Shown here piece after piece: positions 21,018 through 29,777 of a DNA stretch of 64,000 nt. The stretch is from Saccharomyces paradoxus (lineage: Eukaryota; Ascomycota; Saccharomycetes; Saccharomycetales; Saccharomycetaceae). A program made the translations under genes and the position numbers. The notes below the pieces were generated by a model. The model was given only the letters and a program-made list of their open reading frames with translations, was not told where the DNA came from and ran no database searches. The stretch covers positions 124,001 through 188,000 of the forward strand of contig NC_047493.1 in NCBI RefSeq assembly GCF_002079055.1. Reading direction: 5' to 3'. Position 1 is the first letter of the stretch; each line of letters opens with the position of its first letter.

Positions 21018-22598
21018 TTATAATGCGGAAAAGATGAATAAATTATTAGTTGCTGCGACAGCAATACTGTTTTCTCTTGGATGCCATGAAAAATGTAAAA
21101 TATTCTTCTTGAAATCAATATCGTCACCCCAATCCTTATTCCTTGCTGACCTTTGCGCTAGCGAACCGTATCTTTTGTTTCTAAATGCTGTCTTGTCAGC
21201 TTGTAACACAATTTCATTCATCTCGGTTCCCGAATCCTCTGCATTTGCTCCTTCTCCTCCCGCTATACTGCTTCTAGAGCTATTACTACTTCCAACCATG
21301 CTTGTGTTGCGTCCGTTACTCCTACGCTTGTGACTGTTGCCACTACTACTAGAATCTTTATTTTGTATGCTGTTGTGGATATTTTTATTACTGTTGCTAT
21401 TAGGTGTGTTGTGTTCATCAAAAGTTTTGACTATGCCATTATCATTATCACCAGAAGTTACTACATTAGGATAGATCATGAAATTGTTATTGTAAGAACC
21501 AGTCATTACACTTGAACTATCACCACTGAAGTTGACTTCAAATTTATCGAAAATCGCATCATTTTCATAGGTATCACTCAATCTTTCCTTCAATTGCTCA
21601 TGTATGTTTATGGTTTTCAAAGGCTTATTATCCATATTCACGTCCCAAATTTTGACAGTTAAATAATCTCTGGATGCAATATATCTACCATTTGGACTGA
21701 ATTTTATGTCAGAAATTGATGACGTGATTTCCGTAAAAAAATTATGATTGATTGGATCCAAATATTCCTCAAATGTTTTAGTTTTATTGTCACATAAGGA
21801 ATTTTGTCTCATATCACACAACTTTATTGTACCTTTGGAAGAAGAATACATGAATAAATTACATTCTTGCGGGTGAAACTCGGCGCTTGTGATCACTTCG
21901 GTTAGCTCTTCCATATTAGTGGGCTTGATATCTACGATGTTGAAGCTTTGATCTGGTATGTCTAGATTCCATAAATTGATTCGTAAATCATCAGCACTTA
22001 AAAATGTTTCCTGATCAGAATTCAACGATATCGAATTGATGTGATAGGTATGTGCATTACTGTATATACGCTTTGGAGTGGCAGCAATGATTTTGTCATG
22101 TTGTGATAATTGAGGTAGTTTCAGCGATTGTAATGATAATACAGCCCTCACGGAACCTCCTCTATTGTTATGATTATCAGGCTTGCCTTTCTTCGCAAAT
22201 GTAACCCCTTCAGTTAAATTGTTCTGGCTCACCAATTTTATGTTTTTCTCATAAACTTTCCAAAGTTTTATAGTTTTATCATTTGTACTCAAGAGAAAAT
22301 GAGACCTTTGAGTTGGTCGTAACCATTTGATTTCGTTTATCTTCTCTTCAATTTCTAAGGACTTTAAATAATCAAATTCTGCGTCATGACTTTGAAACTC
22401 CGTTAAAAACTTGTATTCGCAATGTCTACTATTACTTCTTTCAAAAAGTACCACTCGCCCACCTTTATCACCAGTGGCTAGATAATTTCCAGTATAGTCA
22501 AATTCTACAGCTGTAATAAGATCCGCTTCTGTCACCACAATATCTGCTTTATCACCAAAACATTGGCTGAATTTAAAATCGAAATTGTTTTGTGCCAT
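21018..22598 (-). CDS. CDC55: PP2A regulatory B subunit (B55 type)
   Basis: The ATG at 22598 gives 526 residues, as in S. cerevisiae. Cdc55 is the WD40 propeller subunit that directs PP2A (Tpd3 with Pph21 or Pph22) to substrates in mitotic entry, spindle checkpoint control, Cdc14 release and nutrient signalling. B55 signatures are visible: [27 protein letters not shown] near the N-terminus, [24 protein letters not shown], and [26 protein letters not shown] Ser/Asn-rich insert ([19 protein letters not shown]) interrupts the last third, a fungal feature. The C-terminus [27 protein letters not shown] is conserved. Confidence 0.98.
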   Translation of the reverse strand: MAQNNFDFKFSQCFGDKADIVVTEADLITAVEFDYTGNYLATGDKGGRVVLFERSNSRHCEYKFLTEFQSHDAEFDYLKSLEIEEKINEIKWLRPTQRSHFLLSTNDKTIKLWKVYEKNIKLVSQNNLTEGVTFAKKGKPDNHNNRGGSVRAVLSLQSLKLPQLSQHDKIIAATPKRIYSNAHTYHINSISLNSDQETFLSADDLRINLWNLDIPDQSFNIVDIKPTNMEELTEVITSAEFHPQECNLFMYSSSKGTIKLCDMRQNSLCDNKTKTFEEYLDPINHNFFTEITSSISDIKFSPNGRYIASRDYLTVKIWDVNMDNKPLKTINIHEQLKERLSDTYENDAIFDKFEVNFSGDSSSVMTGSYNNNFMIYPNVVTSGDNDNGIVKTFDEHNTPNSNSNKNIHNSIQNKDSSSSGNSHKRRSNGRNTSMVGSSNSSRSSIAGGEGANAEDSGTEMNEIVLQADKTAFRNKRYGSLAQRSARNKDWGDDIDFKKNILHFSWHPRENSIAVAATNNLFIFSAL

Positions 22599-23407
22599 TG
22601 TGCGATATATTATATTTGTCTTTGCACAAGATCTCTCCTGTTTGACCTTGATATATTGGTTCGTTTTTATGAGGTCTATAAAAACCCTATTTTTTTCCTT
22701 TCTGAATACGTTGGTGGAGTGGGGGTAATTCTATTATACTACCTTATTTACCCTCTGATAGGAACAAAAATCGAAATAGGACAGAAAAAGGGTGAACTAA
22801 ACTAAAGGAGAAAGTCTAAACGGTGTAATCGACTTCTTCTAGAATGCCTTTGTGTCTTCAATTCCTTCAGTCTAATCGTGCTGAGTACTCTTGTCTTGTG
22901 TAAACTCCCTTTATCTTTGACGGGAAATGTTAGGCAAAATTGAATGGAAAAGAGAAAAAAAGGAAGAAAAAAATAAAAAATCTACTTAGTTTAGGATCTA
23001 TTGACGTGCGCGGGGGGAATATATGCCAATTGTCTCAAAAAAAACGTTTATGCCGTGCCGGAATAGAAATATTTACTGGTCGTCTTCCTATGTAATACAA
23101 ATCTAAGCAAAACGATTACTCTCTGGCCCAATGCAATACATACAATTTGTATTCGCTCATAGTTAAAAATTAACTTCAGACCAGATTTTTTTCAATATCA
23201 TATTAAAGGGAAGAAAGGGAGGAAAAAAATTCAAACGAAAAATCACCTTTCGTATTGAATGATGTCCGTATGGAGTGATTATAATATTAATTCGATGGCG
23301 AATATGTTCTGTATACCTTAGCATTCAATAGAAAACTATTGTAATGGTTATTTTTATTGATTAGAAGTAGTAAAAAATTTAGTTATATTTCACCTATATT
23401 AATCAAG
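22599..23407. other. CDC55-RPS26A intergenic region
   Basis: This 809-base region holds the CDC55 promoter (left part) and the RPS26A 3' end (right part). It is AT-rich with several A runs and has one G-rich patch (GCGCGGGGGGAAT near 23008). No gene or clear binding site stands out. Confidence 0.45.
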
Positions 23408-23767
23408 TTATAAAGCCTTCTTGGCGGCATCAGCAGGGGAAACCTTGTTTTCTCTGTTGAATCTTGGTCTTTGAGGTGGAGCTCTGTTTTTTCTGTCTTC
23501 TCTGGATCTGACCCTGACGATTCTGGCGTGAATAGCACAAGAAACACAGTAGTGCAACTTGTTGTAGGTCTTTGGCAAAGCGTATTCAGGGTAGACAGAA
23601 GCTTCGGACAAATCTCTGACAGCAGCGGCTTCAACAATGTTTCTGATAGCCATTCTCTTGATAGCCTTATCCTTTGGAATAGACTTGGAACAGTTGACAC
23701 ATCTGACTGGCTTGACGTGACCTCTACCTTTCTTGTTTCTACCGTTGGAAGCTCTCTTCTTTGGCAT
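23408..23767 (-). CDS. RPS26A: 40S ribosomal protein S26 (eS26)
   Basis: The ATG at 23767 gives 119 residues beginning [17 protein letters not shown], the family start. The frame continues 16 codons upstream into leader sequence, but that part runs across predicted intron sequence and is not used. eS26 sits at the mRNA exit channel of the small subunit and contacts the mRNA upstream of the start codon. The Cys pairs of the zinc-binding fold are visible in RCVNCSK and [19 protein letters not shown]. The 5' leader has a predicted intron and distant Rap1 sites, listed separately. In S. cerevisiae the paralogue is RPS26B on chromosome V. Confidence 0.98.
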
Positions 23768-23777
23768 TTTGAATGAT

Positions 23778-24141
23778 CTGGTTGAAAATTGCTTCTCAAA
23801 TCTTGCAGTTTGCAAGGTTCAAAAAAAAATAGGTTAGTAACTTTGCATTCTTTCAAATGATCATAGTAAAAAAGGAAACGCGACATCTGTGTGATATTTA
23901 AATTTGGTACGCTATTTTTCTTAATAGGCTCATTTCATGTTGTTGGAAGAATTCTTCTTTCTGCCTAGTTAGCCAAAACTCATGATGGGCACATGTTTAA
24001 TTATTAGATGGTCTCGTTTAAGAAAAGGAGTTATATTAGCTATAATTCAATAATATCTTTTCATTATTTTTTTTTCCCTCCATTCAAAATTCCCATCTTT
24101 CTTTCCTTTCCCACTTTCACACCTTTGTGTCATTAACATAC
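23778..24141 (-). other. RPS26A: Predicted 5'UTR intron of RPS26A
   Basis: On the minus strand a 5' splice site GTATGT lies at 24141-24136 and a perfect branch point TACTAAC at 23839-23833, followed by a T tract. Candidate 3' sites are AAG ending at 23802 and CAG ending at 23778, which is 11 bases before the ATG. The intron would be 340 or 364 bases. The Rap1 sites lie about 700 bases from the ATG, which fits a leader interrupted by an intron. This is predicted from signals only. Confidence 0.7.
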
Positions 24142-24474
24142 TACTTAAGACTATGGTTTTTTTTATCTCTAATGGCAAGCAAATGAAAACGTTAATTATA
24201 GCGAACATTTAATCTACTAGGTATTTCAAATACCAAGTAATCTCTCAATACTCAGCGAAAACAACGCTGTGTAGGCTGGCACATGGGGTTCTGCCTAGGC
24301 TGCGGGATATGAGCCCGTCACGAAAGCCTTCTTTCCTTCCAGAGTCGAGAACGTCTCCCGAGGGGAATGGCAGAGTGCCGGTAAACTGCTCTACCATCCG
24401 GACTACGATTTTCCCTAAATTTCCCTCCGTCAAGAATATTGGTTTTTTCGAGATTTTTGGACCGATTGAGAAAA

Positions 24475-24497
24475 AAATGTATGGGTTGGGTGTGTGG
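24475..24497 (-). promoter_or_regulatory. RPS26A: Tandem Rap1 sites of the RPS26A promoter
   Basis: Read on the minus strand, 24486-24475 is ACCCATACATTT, the classical RPG box. Immediately next to it 24497-24486 reads CCACACACCCAA, a second Rap1-like site. Paired Rap1 sites in this arrangement are typical of ribosomal-protein promoters. They lie about 335 bases upstream of the predicted 5' splice site. Confidence 0.75.
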
Positions 24498-24869
24498 ATG
24501 CTAAAAGGACAGTTTGGCACCTATTGGCGCTAATCTCGTAATGAACTTCCCTCGATGCTATCCTCACAGAGATGGAAACAATAATCAAAGACATGAATAG
24601 TACTAATATTAATAAGAATTTTTAAATAAAAATATATCTCGATCTTTCTCGATCTTTTTGGTTATGTATTTTTTGGCTCTTTATTATAGATAGAGCAAAG
24701 CGTTCGCTTTAACCTTCCTGCAAAGAACTTTCTTGTGGAACTTTGTAAACATGATGTGTATAAAAGCTCAAACCTGGTAAGAATATTCGCTAGGTTTCCA
24801 AAAAAAAATATAAATAAAGAATAGGGTAGAAAAGAAAAAGAAAACAGAAGGGCAACTTTAATGAAAAGA

Positions 24870-25337
24870 TTAGTGATGGTGGTCATCACTTGGAACACCA
24901 ACAGGGTTTAGTTTGTAAACAGAACCACATTCCCAGCATCTGGCGACTTCGTTAACAGTAGGTTTTAACCACATAATAGTATGTGAACCAGCGGGAGAAC
25001 CCGTACAACCGACATAACGATAATCATCATAAGACTCAATGATGATCGGATCTTTCATGGTACCCTTTCTGGACGAATCTAATGGTTTGGTGTCAAAAAC
25101 ATCGATACCTTCTAGTTTACCCAATAGTTCCAATCTCGCTAAACCAGTTTCTTGGTCTAGGTCTGTTGGAACGGTACCCTCTTTGGCACCAGGACCAATC
25201 AAAGTTTCTGGACCATTGACTTCTGCCAAGTTTTGGGCAATTTTCACTACAGGTTTTTGCTGAAGCAGAAATCTGGAGCTACACAAAGTTCTTGCGGCTG
25301 GTTTAAATAATCTTATAGATTGACGTAGTGACAGCAT
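24870..25337 (-). CDS. COX4: Cytochrome c oxidase subunit IV (zinc-binding)
   Basis: The ATG at 25337 gives 155 residues, the S. cerevisiae length. The frame is open 17 codons further upstream, but MLSLRQSIRLFKPAARTLCS is the known start and mitochondrial presequence, and the upstream part runs into the leader intron. Cox4 (homologue of mammalian COX5B) is an essential nuclear-encoded subunit of complex IV on the matrix side. The zinc site is visible as YVGCTGSPAGSH and RCWECGSVYKL. The tail DDHHH is histidine-rich. The gene has a leader intron and a HAP-type site upstream. Confidence 0.98.
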   Translation of the reverse strand: MLSLRQSIRLFKPAARTLCSSRFLLQQKPVVKIAQNLAEVNGPETLIGPGAKEGTVPTDLDQETGLARLELLGKLEGIDVFDTKPLDSSRKGTMKDPIIIESYDDYRYVGCTGSPAGSHTIMWLKPTVNEVARCWECGSVYKLNPVGVPSDDHHH

Positions 25338-25349
25338 TGTGCTTGTTAT

Positions 25350-25698
25350 CTGTTTGTATAGTAACATCAAAGGACGGGGTGGGTGCATGGATATTGTTAG
25401 TATATTGCTTCTTCATCAAGAAGGATACTTTGACTCAAGGAGAATGATGGGGAATGTTCGCATCGACATGTACATCGTATAAGGGATATCTGGGAAAGCC
25501 ATACATTTTTTTTCATTTCAAGCCAAATAGGAAAGCAGGAAATTAGTTAAACTTTTTGATAGGTTTCTTTCCAAGATTAAACCCATATTTTGATTCTCTT
25601 AGCTCTCTTCTGTCCTGTTCGATCTGTAGATTATCTTCTTTCATGTATTTCTTTCCCCGGCATCTCATGAATTTTTCAATAATTGGCTTCTAACATAC
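25350..25698 (-). other. COX4: 5'UTR intron of COX4
   Basis: On the minus strand GTATGT lies at 25698-25693, TACTAAC at 25402-25396 and a CAG 3' site ending at 25350, which is 12 bases before the ATG. The intron is 349 bases. S. cerevisiae COX4 is known to carry a leader intron of similar size (about 340 bases), so the structure is conserved. Confidence 0.9.
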
Positions 25699-25948
25699 AT
25701 TTCAAAATATTCTTATTTCCTGTCTGTGCTAATTTTAACGCAATTAGCGTGCTTAAATACAAAAAATGGTTTTGTAAAAAGGATGAAATAACTTCAAATC
25801 TTCGTATATCTTTCCTTCCTGTGTTTATATTTGGGAAAAGCGAAGTATTTTGTCCTTGAGTATGTTTTATTTTCTCTTCCCTTTATTTGCTACTATCCAA
25901 GATGGGAGATATCGCTTTTTCGAAGGACGCCTTTGGAATCCGCTAATC

Positions 25949-25956
25949 TTATTGGT
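25949..25956 (+). promoter_or_regulatory. COX4: HAP-type CCAAT site upstream of COX4
   Basis: TTATTGGT is a full match to the TNATTGGT Hap2/3/4/5 consensus. It lies about 250 bases upstream of the leader intron, in the expected promoter. COX4 is a known Hap-activated gene. Confidence 0.65.
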
Positions 25957-26191
25957 GGGCAGTCAGCTGACAGCAAACTTAGATTGTGACAGCAAATAGA
26001 GGGATTTGAGCTATTACTCAAAGTGTCAGTATATTTACTGGATAGTTTTTATTGTTTATCAGAATTAGGTGTTACGTAAAAGGGTTACAGCACACGATGA
26101 ATAAATTTTACAGAATCTACCTACTAAGATTACCTAAACAAACGCTTGCCGTCATGCTGTATTTTCTTTATATAAAATTTTGGGATTGTAA

Positions 26192-27916
26192 TTAACGGCC
26201 AAATTTACGTAGTTCTAAATATCTACAAGGTGGATATACGAGGCCTGAAAATGCCATACTTAACCACATGGCAACATCACCACCATATTCACCGAATTTG
26301 GCAGCAATTGGACCAATCCAGTAGGCTTGTGCCATACCAACTACCACACCAGCAACTCCTACAACAAATGCGAATGTTGCTGCGTAACCGTGTGTTAAAA
26401 CCTCATAATCTTCCCATTTGTCCCAATTGTAACGATGTTTGGTCACCTTATGTTTCCTTTTTAACAAATGAATATTTGTTACTGTATTCTTCTCGATTTC
26501 TTTCGAAGATCCGATGGGTTCTGGTCCCTTTATTTCGTCTGTAGCTGTAGGAAACTCTTTAGTGTAAAGATGTAAGAAAAACTTTCTGAATATCAAGTTT
26601 TCTTCGAATAATAAAATAAAGTACATGCTAATCCAGTAACCTATCATCGGTAGGAAATTTCCCAAAATTGTACTAAAATGATTACGACCTATTAATGCGC
26701 ATACCAAACAAATGATGGTACAAACGATAGACCAGAACCAACGAGGTATTTTCGCACAGAAGACACTAGAAAGTTGAATGGAAAATGCTGCGGAATATGT
26801 ATTGATGATGTTGTTGGACACCAAACTGAATACTAGTACCACCACGCAGAATTTTCCGAAGCCGTTCCAACGCTTAAAACCTGCCCAAAGTAGACCACCC
26901 ATGCCATGGGTATCGTATTCAACTGCCCAAGGCTTGTATGACATGGAAACGGAAGCTAATAAAAGACCAAGGATTCCGACGAAGCAAGTAGGCAGAAATG
27001 TCCCGAAAAACGTTAGGCAAAAAATTTGAATATAAGGTGTATCTTCCGGAAATAGTATATAATAGTCTGCAGTAATAGACCCCCAAGTAGCCGTAATACT
27101 ATAGCATAATGAGAAAAAACTCATCCAGTTGCCCTTTCGAGTGGAAGAGTCCAAATTTCCCTTTGAAACATATGTATTGACGAAGCTATATTTATCACTG
27201 GATGAAATGTACAGTAATAAAAATGCTGTCAAGACGGGGACGGACAAGTAAGTTTCCACTTTAATGACTTGTTTAATGCCGAAAATGGCGACCAAGAAAG
27301 AGCATACGGTCACTATAACGATTCCTACCCATAGGGGTACCTTATCGTCAGAAATAGCAGCTAGCATTTCACCTCCAACCACGGAATTGACCACAGACCA
27401 ACCCATGACACCAATAATGGACGCTAATGCAACCAATTTAACAAACCACCATCCAAATAGGTACCTAGCTGTTACCATCTGTCTGCAACCGGACTGTGGT
27501 CCCATGATCGAGCAATAGGCAGCAATCAAACAACCAATTGTCACTGATATCAAACTGGAGGCTAATGATTCTCTAAAGCTTAAACCGAAAAGCAAAGGGC
27601 CCAACAAAAACGATGACATGGAAGATAAACCACCTGTGGCACTCAACCATAGCCCCGCAACATGCAAAAACTGCTTTTTTGATGTTCCTCTCTCATAGGG
27701 AGATATCCTTTGAATACCTGTAGATTCCACTCCCATTGCATCCACTTTCTTAGAAAGCCACGTTGCCCTGTTAATAAATCTTTTCAAAATCGACGGGCTT
27801 GGGTTGGCTTTCTCTGTGGGAATGTTCAAAGAAGAAGCCGGGGATCCTTCGTCGTAAAATTCTATAACATCAGTGTTGTGCTTTGTGGGATCTTCTTTGC
27901 GCTTTACTGTGTCCAT
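26192..27916 (-). CDS. TPN1: Plasma-membrane vitamin B6 transporter
   Basis: The ATG at 27916 gives 574 residues, against about 579 in S. cerevisiae. Tpn1 is a proton symporter for pyridoxine, pyridoxal and pyridoxamine in the purine-cytosine permease (NCS1) family. About twelve hydrophobic segments are seen, starting near residue 90 (LWLSATGGLSSMSSFLLGPL). The family pattern CSIMGPQSGCRQMVTARYLFGWW lies near residues 135-160. The cytoplasmic N-terminus is hydrophilic. The loop near residues 465-500 is charged (FPTATDEIKGPEPIGSSKEIEK). In S. cerevisiae close relatives are Fcy2, Fcy21 and Fcy22. Confidence 0.96.
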   Translation of the reverse strand: MDTVKRKEDPTKHNTDVIEFYDEGSPASSLNIPTEKANPSPSILKRFINRATWLSKKVDAMGVESTGIQRISPYERGTSKKQFLHVAGLWLSATGGLSSMSSFLLGPLLFGLSFRESLASSLISVTIGCLIAAYCSIMGPQSGCRQMVTARYLFGWWFVKLVALASIIGVMGWSVVNSVVGGEMLAAISDDKVPLWVGIVIVTVCSFLVAIFGIKQVIKVETYLSVPVLTAFLLLYISSSDKYSFVNTYVSKGNLDSSTRKGNWMSFFSLCYSITATWGSITADYYILFPEDTPYIQIFCLTFFGTFLPTCFVGILGLLLASVSMSYKPWAVEYDTHGMGGLLWAGFKRWNGFGKFCVVVLVFSLVSNNIINTYSAAFSIQLSSVFCAKIPRWFWSIVCTIICLVCALIGRNHFSTILGNFLPMIGYWISMYFILLFEENLIFRKFFLHLYTKEFPTATDEIKGPEPIGSSKEIEKNTVTNIHLLKRKHKVTKHRYNWDKWEDYEVLTHGYAATFAFVVGVAGVVVGMAQAYWIGPIAAKFGEYGGDVAMWLSMAFSGLVYPPCRYLELRKFGR

Positions 27917-28333
27917 GTTATCTATCTATGACCGAAATTTTCAGGTATTGTTGTTGAATAAGTACCCTACAAAGCTATCACTATTGAACAGCAATATTCC
28001 TATATTAATATCTTAATATTTGTTTTCTTTTTAAATAGCCTTTCTCTTGAACACCACCACATCAGTCAGACGCAGAAAATTTCAGGTGAGATAAGATACG
28101 GCGAACAAATCCGAAATTTACTTACACGCAAGTAGGAGTCATACATCTACGGGGCACTGTATTACAATTCACTATTGAAATAGGAAGCAGTTGCAATATT
28201 GACTTCTTTTGGAAGTCAGATGCATAGGGAAGGCCGGGCTGCTAACTTTTTTCTTTAGTGCATTGATATGTATATATATATATATATATATATATCCATA
28301 TATGTGAACACAGAGTTCTTGCGTCTCCTACTG
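27917..28333. other. TPN1-YGL185C intergenic region with a TA repeat
   Basis: This 417-base region carries the TPN1 promoter and the YGL185C 3' end. An alternating TA run covers 28271-28295, about 40 bases past the YGL185C stop. It can serve as a 3'-end efficiency element and is a likely polymorphic microsatellite. No gene is seen. Confidence 0.6.
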
Positions 28334-29473
28334 TCAAACTATACGGGAGAAACGCTCGTCGCTTGCGGCTTCCCCAGACACTACTCGTAGGATTCTCGTC
28401 AATGCCAATTCACAACTTTGTTCAAAGACATCCTTTGTCGCACTACCCAAATGTGGAGTAATGGAAGTGAGGCTGTCAGAAGATATGATTTTTTCGTCTA
28501 TTTGAGGTTCATTATAAAAGACGTCCACTCCGAGATGTTTGATTTGCCCTTCCACTAAGGCGTCGGAAACAGCTTGCAAGTCCAAAATTGCACCTCTTCC
28601 CAAGTTAACTAAAATTAAGTCTGGGCTGCAGTGTTTCAAAAACTTCTCGTTGATTAAATGTTCTGTTTGAGGAGTTCCCGGTAGTGTGATCACGATTGCA
28701 TCAAACTGGTATAGTTTGGCATATATTGTTTCATCTAGGATATGGAATTTCCAGTTTTCGTTTTGACTCGCTGTGCAATCTTCGCTTCTCTTGCAATAGT
28801 GTATTTCCATTCCTAACCCGTATCGCAACTTGTAAGCTACTTGTTTTCCAATACTTCCTAAACCAAGAATTAAACATTTTTTTCCTCTTGGCGATTCAGC
28901 AAACATGTTTCCCAGTTCATGGCCAAAAGCAAATCCGTTCTTTTCAGCAGCTTTTGCCCTTGCAATTAACGTGTTCCCAGCGTCTCTACTAAGCTTTTGG
29001 TAATAGGAGAATTTCCTAAAACCTTCTAAAATGTGCCACAAAGCACAATCTGCCACATCATTACCGACTTGATGAAGTTTCAAATTTTCTATCAAATTTT
29101 CATTTTTATCGTCTTGATAGTTATATAATCGAATGTTGTGTTCGCGTAATGCATCCAGATCCCACCCATCGAAGCCTCTTGAGCAAAGCACGATACATTT
29201 TAAAGTGTTCCTTGGGAATGACTTGTGTTCGATGATACTTCGGGTCATACCGCCGATTCTTTTGAATGCCGGAAACCCAGCATAAATGGCACATATTTTG
29301 TCTTGTTCGTGCCTTTCTAAAAAGTCAAGAAACGTTTCTTTGGTGTCCAGCTGGTAGCGTAAGATACTGAACTCCTCTTTGAATTCCTTGGAATTTAGTG
29401 TGGCTGATGTTTCACATGGATCTGCGATGAAGAGAATGGCAAGCTTTCCGGTCGCTGCAGAAGGATCGCACAT
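28334..29473 (-). CDS. Putative D-2-hydroxyacid dehydrogenase YGL185C
   Basis: The ATG at 29473 gives 379 residues, the S. cerevisiae length. It has the D-isomer-specific 2-hydroxyacid dehydrogenase fold. The NAD(P)-binding loop is LILGLGSIGKQVAYKL. The substrate-binding Arg lies in LVNLGRGAILDL, the Asp/Glu block is VDVFYNEPQID, and the catalytic His is in TPHLGSATKD. It is related to the yeast glyoxylate/hydroxypyruvate reductase group (Gor1, YPL113C). The true substrate is not established. Its promoter has a TATATAAA element at 29693-29700. Confidence 0.93.
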   Translation of the reverse strand: MCDPSAATGKLAILFIADPCETSATLNSKEFKEEFSILRYQLDTKETFLDFLERHEQDKICAIYAGFPAFKRIGGMTRSIIEHKSFPRNTLKCIVLCSRGFDGWDLDALREHNIRLYNYQDDKNENLIENLKLHQVGNDVADCALWHILEGFRKFSYYQKLSRDAGNTLIARAKAAEKNGFAFGHELGNMFAESPRGKKCLILGLGSIGKQVAYKLRYGLGMEIHYCKRSEDCTASQNENWKFHILDETIYAKLYQFDAIVITLPGTPQTEHLINEKFLKHCSPDLILVNLGRGAILDLQAVSDALVEGQIKHLGVDVFYNEPQIDEKIISSDSLTSITPHLGSATKDVFEQSCELALTRILRVVSGEAASDERFSRIV

Positions 29474-29777
29474 TCTTTTATATTTATTTCCTTCGAATCT
29501 ATTGTTAACCTGTTGTTCAGGGATGCTATGAAAAGTACAGCGATTTGAATATTCCTCCTACGATCGCCCCTATACACGTTCATTTGGGCAAACTTTCTTC
29601 TTTCGCGCGTGCGTTCCTAAAGGTAGTAGGAGTTACGGAACAGACTGGATGCTGTGAAAATTTTATATACTTACTGTTCTTCAAATTCCGGCTATATAAA
29701 TACATACTCGAGTGCTTTAAGTTATTAATTTAGGCTCCAAAATTAATGGGAAAAAAGGGATATATGCACACTTGTCC
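29474..29777. other. YGL185C-STR3 intergenic region
   Basis: This 304-base region holds the YGL185C promoter, with TATATAAA at 29693-29700, and the STR3 3' end. No gene is seen. Confidence 0.5.

Larger units (their letters stand above)
23768..24869. other. RPS26A-COX4 intergenic region
   Basis: From left to right this region holds the RPS26A leader with its predicted intron, a GC-rich block at about 24260-24405, the Rap1 sites, and the COX4 3' end. The GC-rich block contains a 50-codon ATG ORF on the minus strand (24245-24397, MVEQFTGTLPF...) that sits where S. cerevisiae has the dubious ORF YGL188C. I do not treat it as a gene. Confidence 0.5.
25338..26191. other. COX4-TPN1 intergenic region
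   Basis: This 854-base region holds the COX4 leader with its intron, the COX4 promoter with the HAP-type site, and the TPN1 3' end. No further gene is seen. Confidence 0.6.

Noticed and set aside
23471-23776. 101-codon plus-strand frame antisense to RPS26A
   Set aside because: Shadow of the strongly biased codons of RPS26A. No independent support.
24361-24420. tRNA-like sequence with TGGCAGAGTGCCGG
   Set aside because: Only an A-box resemblance. No B box (GGTTCGANTCC) and no cloverleaf on either strand.
25338-25388. 17-codon N-terminal extension of Cox4
   Set aside because: It precedes the known presequence start and crosses the leader intron 3' site. Similar upstream extensions of Rps26, Sae2, Xrn1, Nup49, Rok1 and Tos3 were also dropped in favour of the family start ATG.
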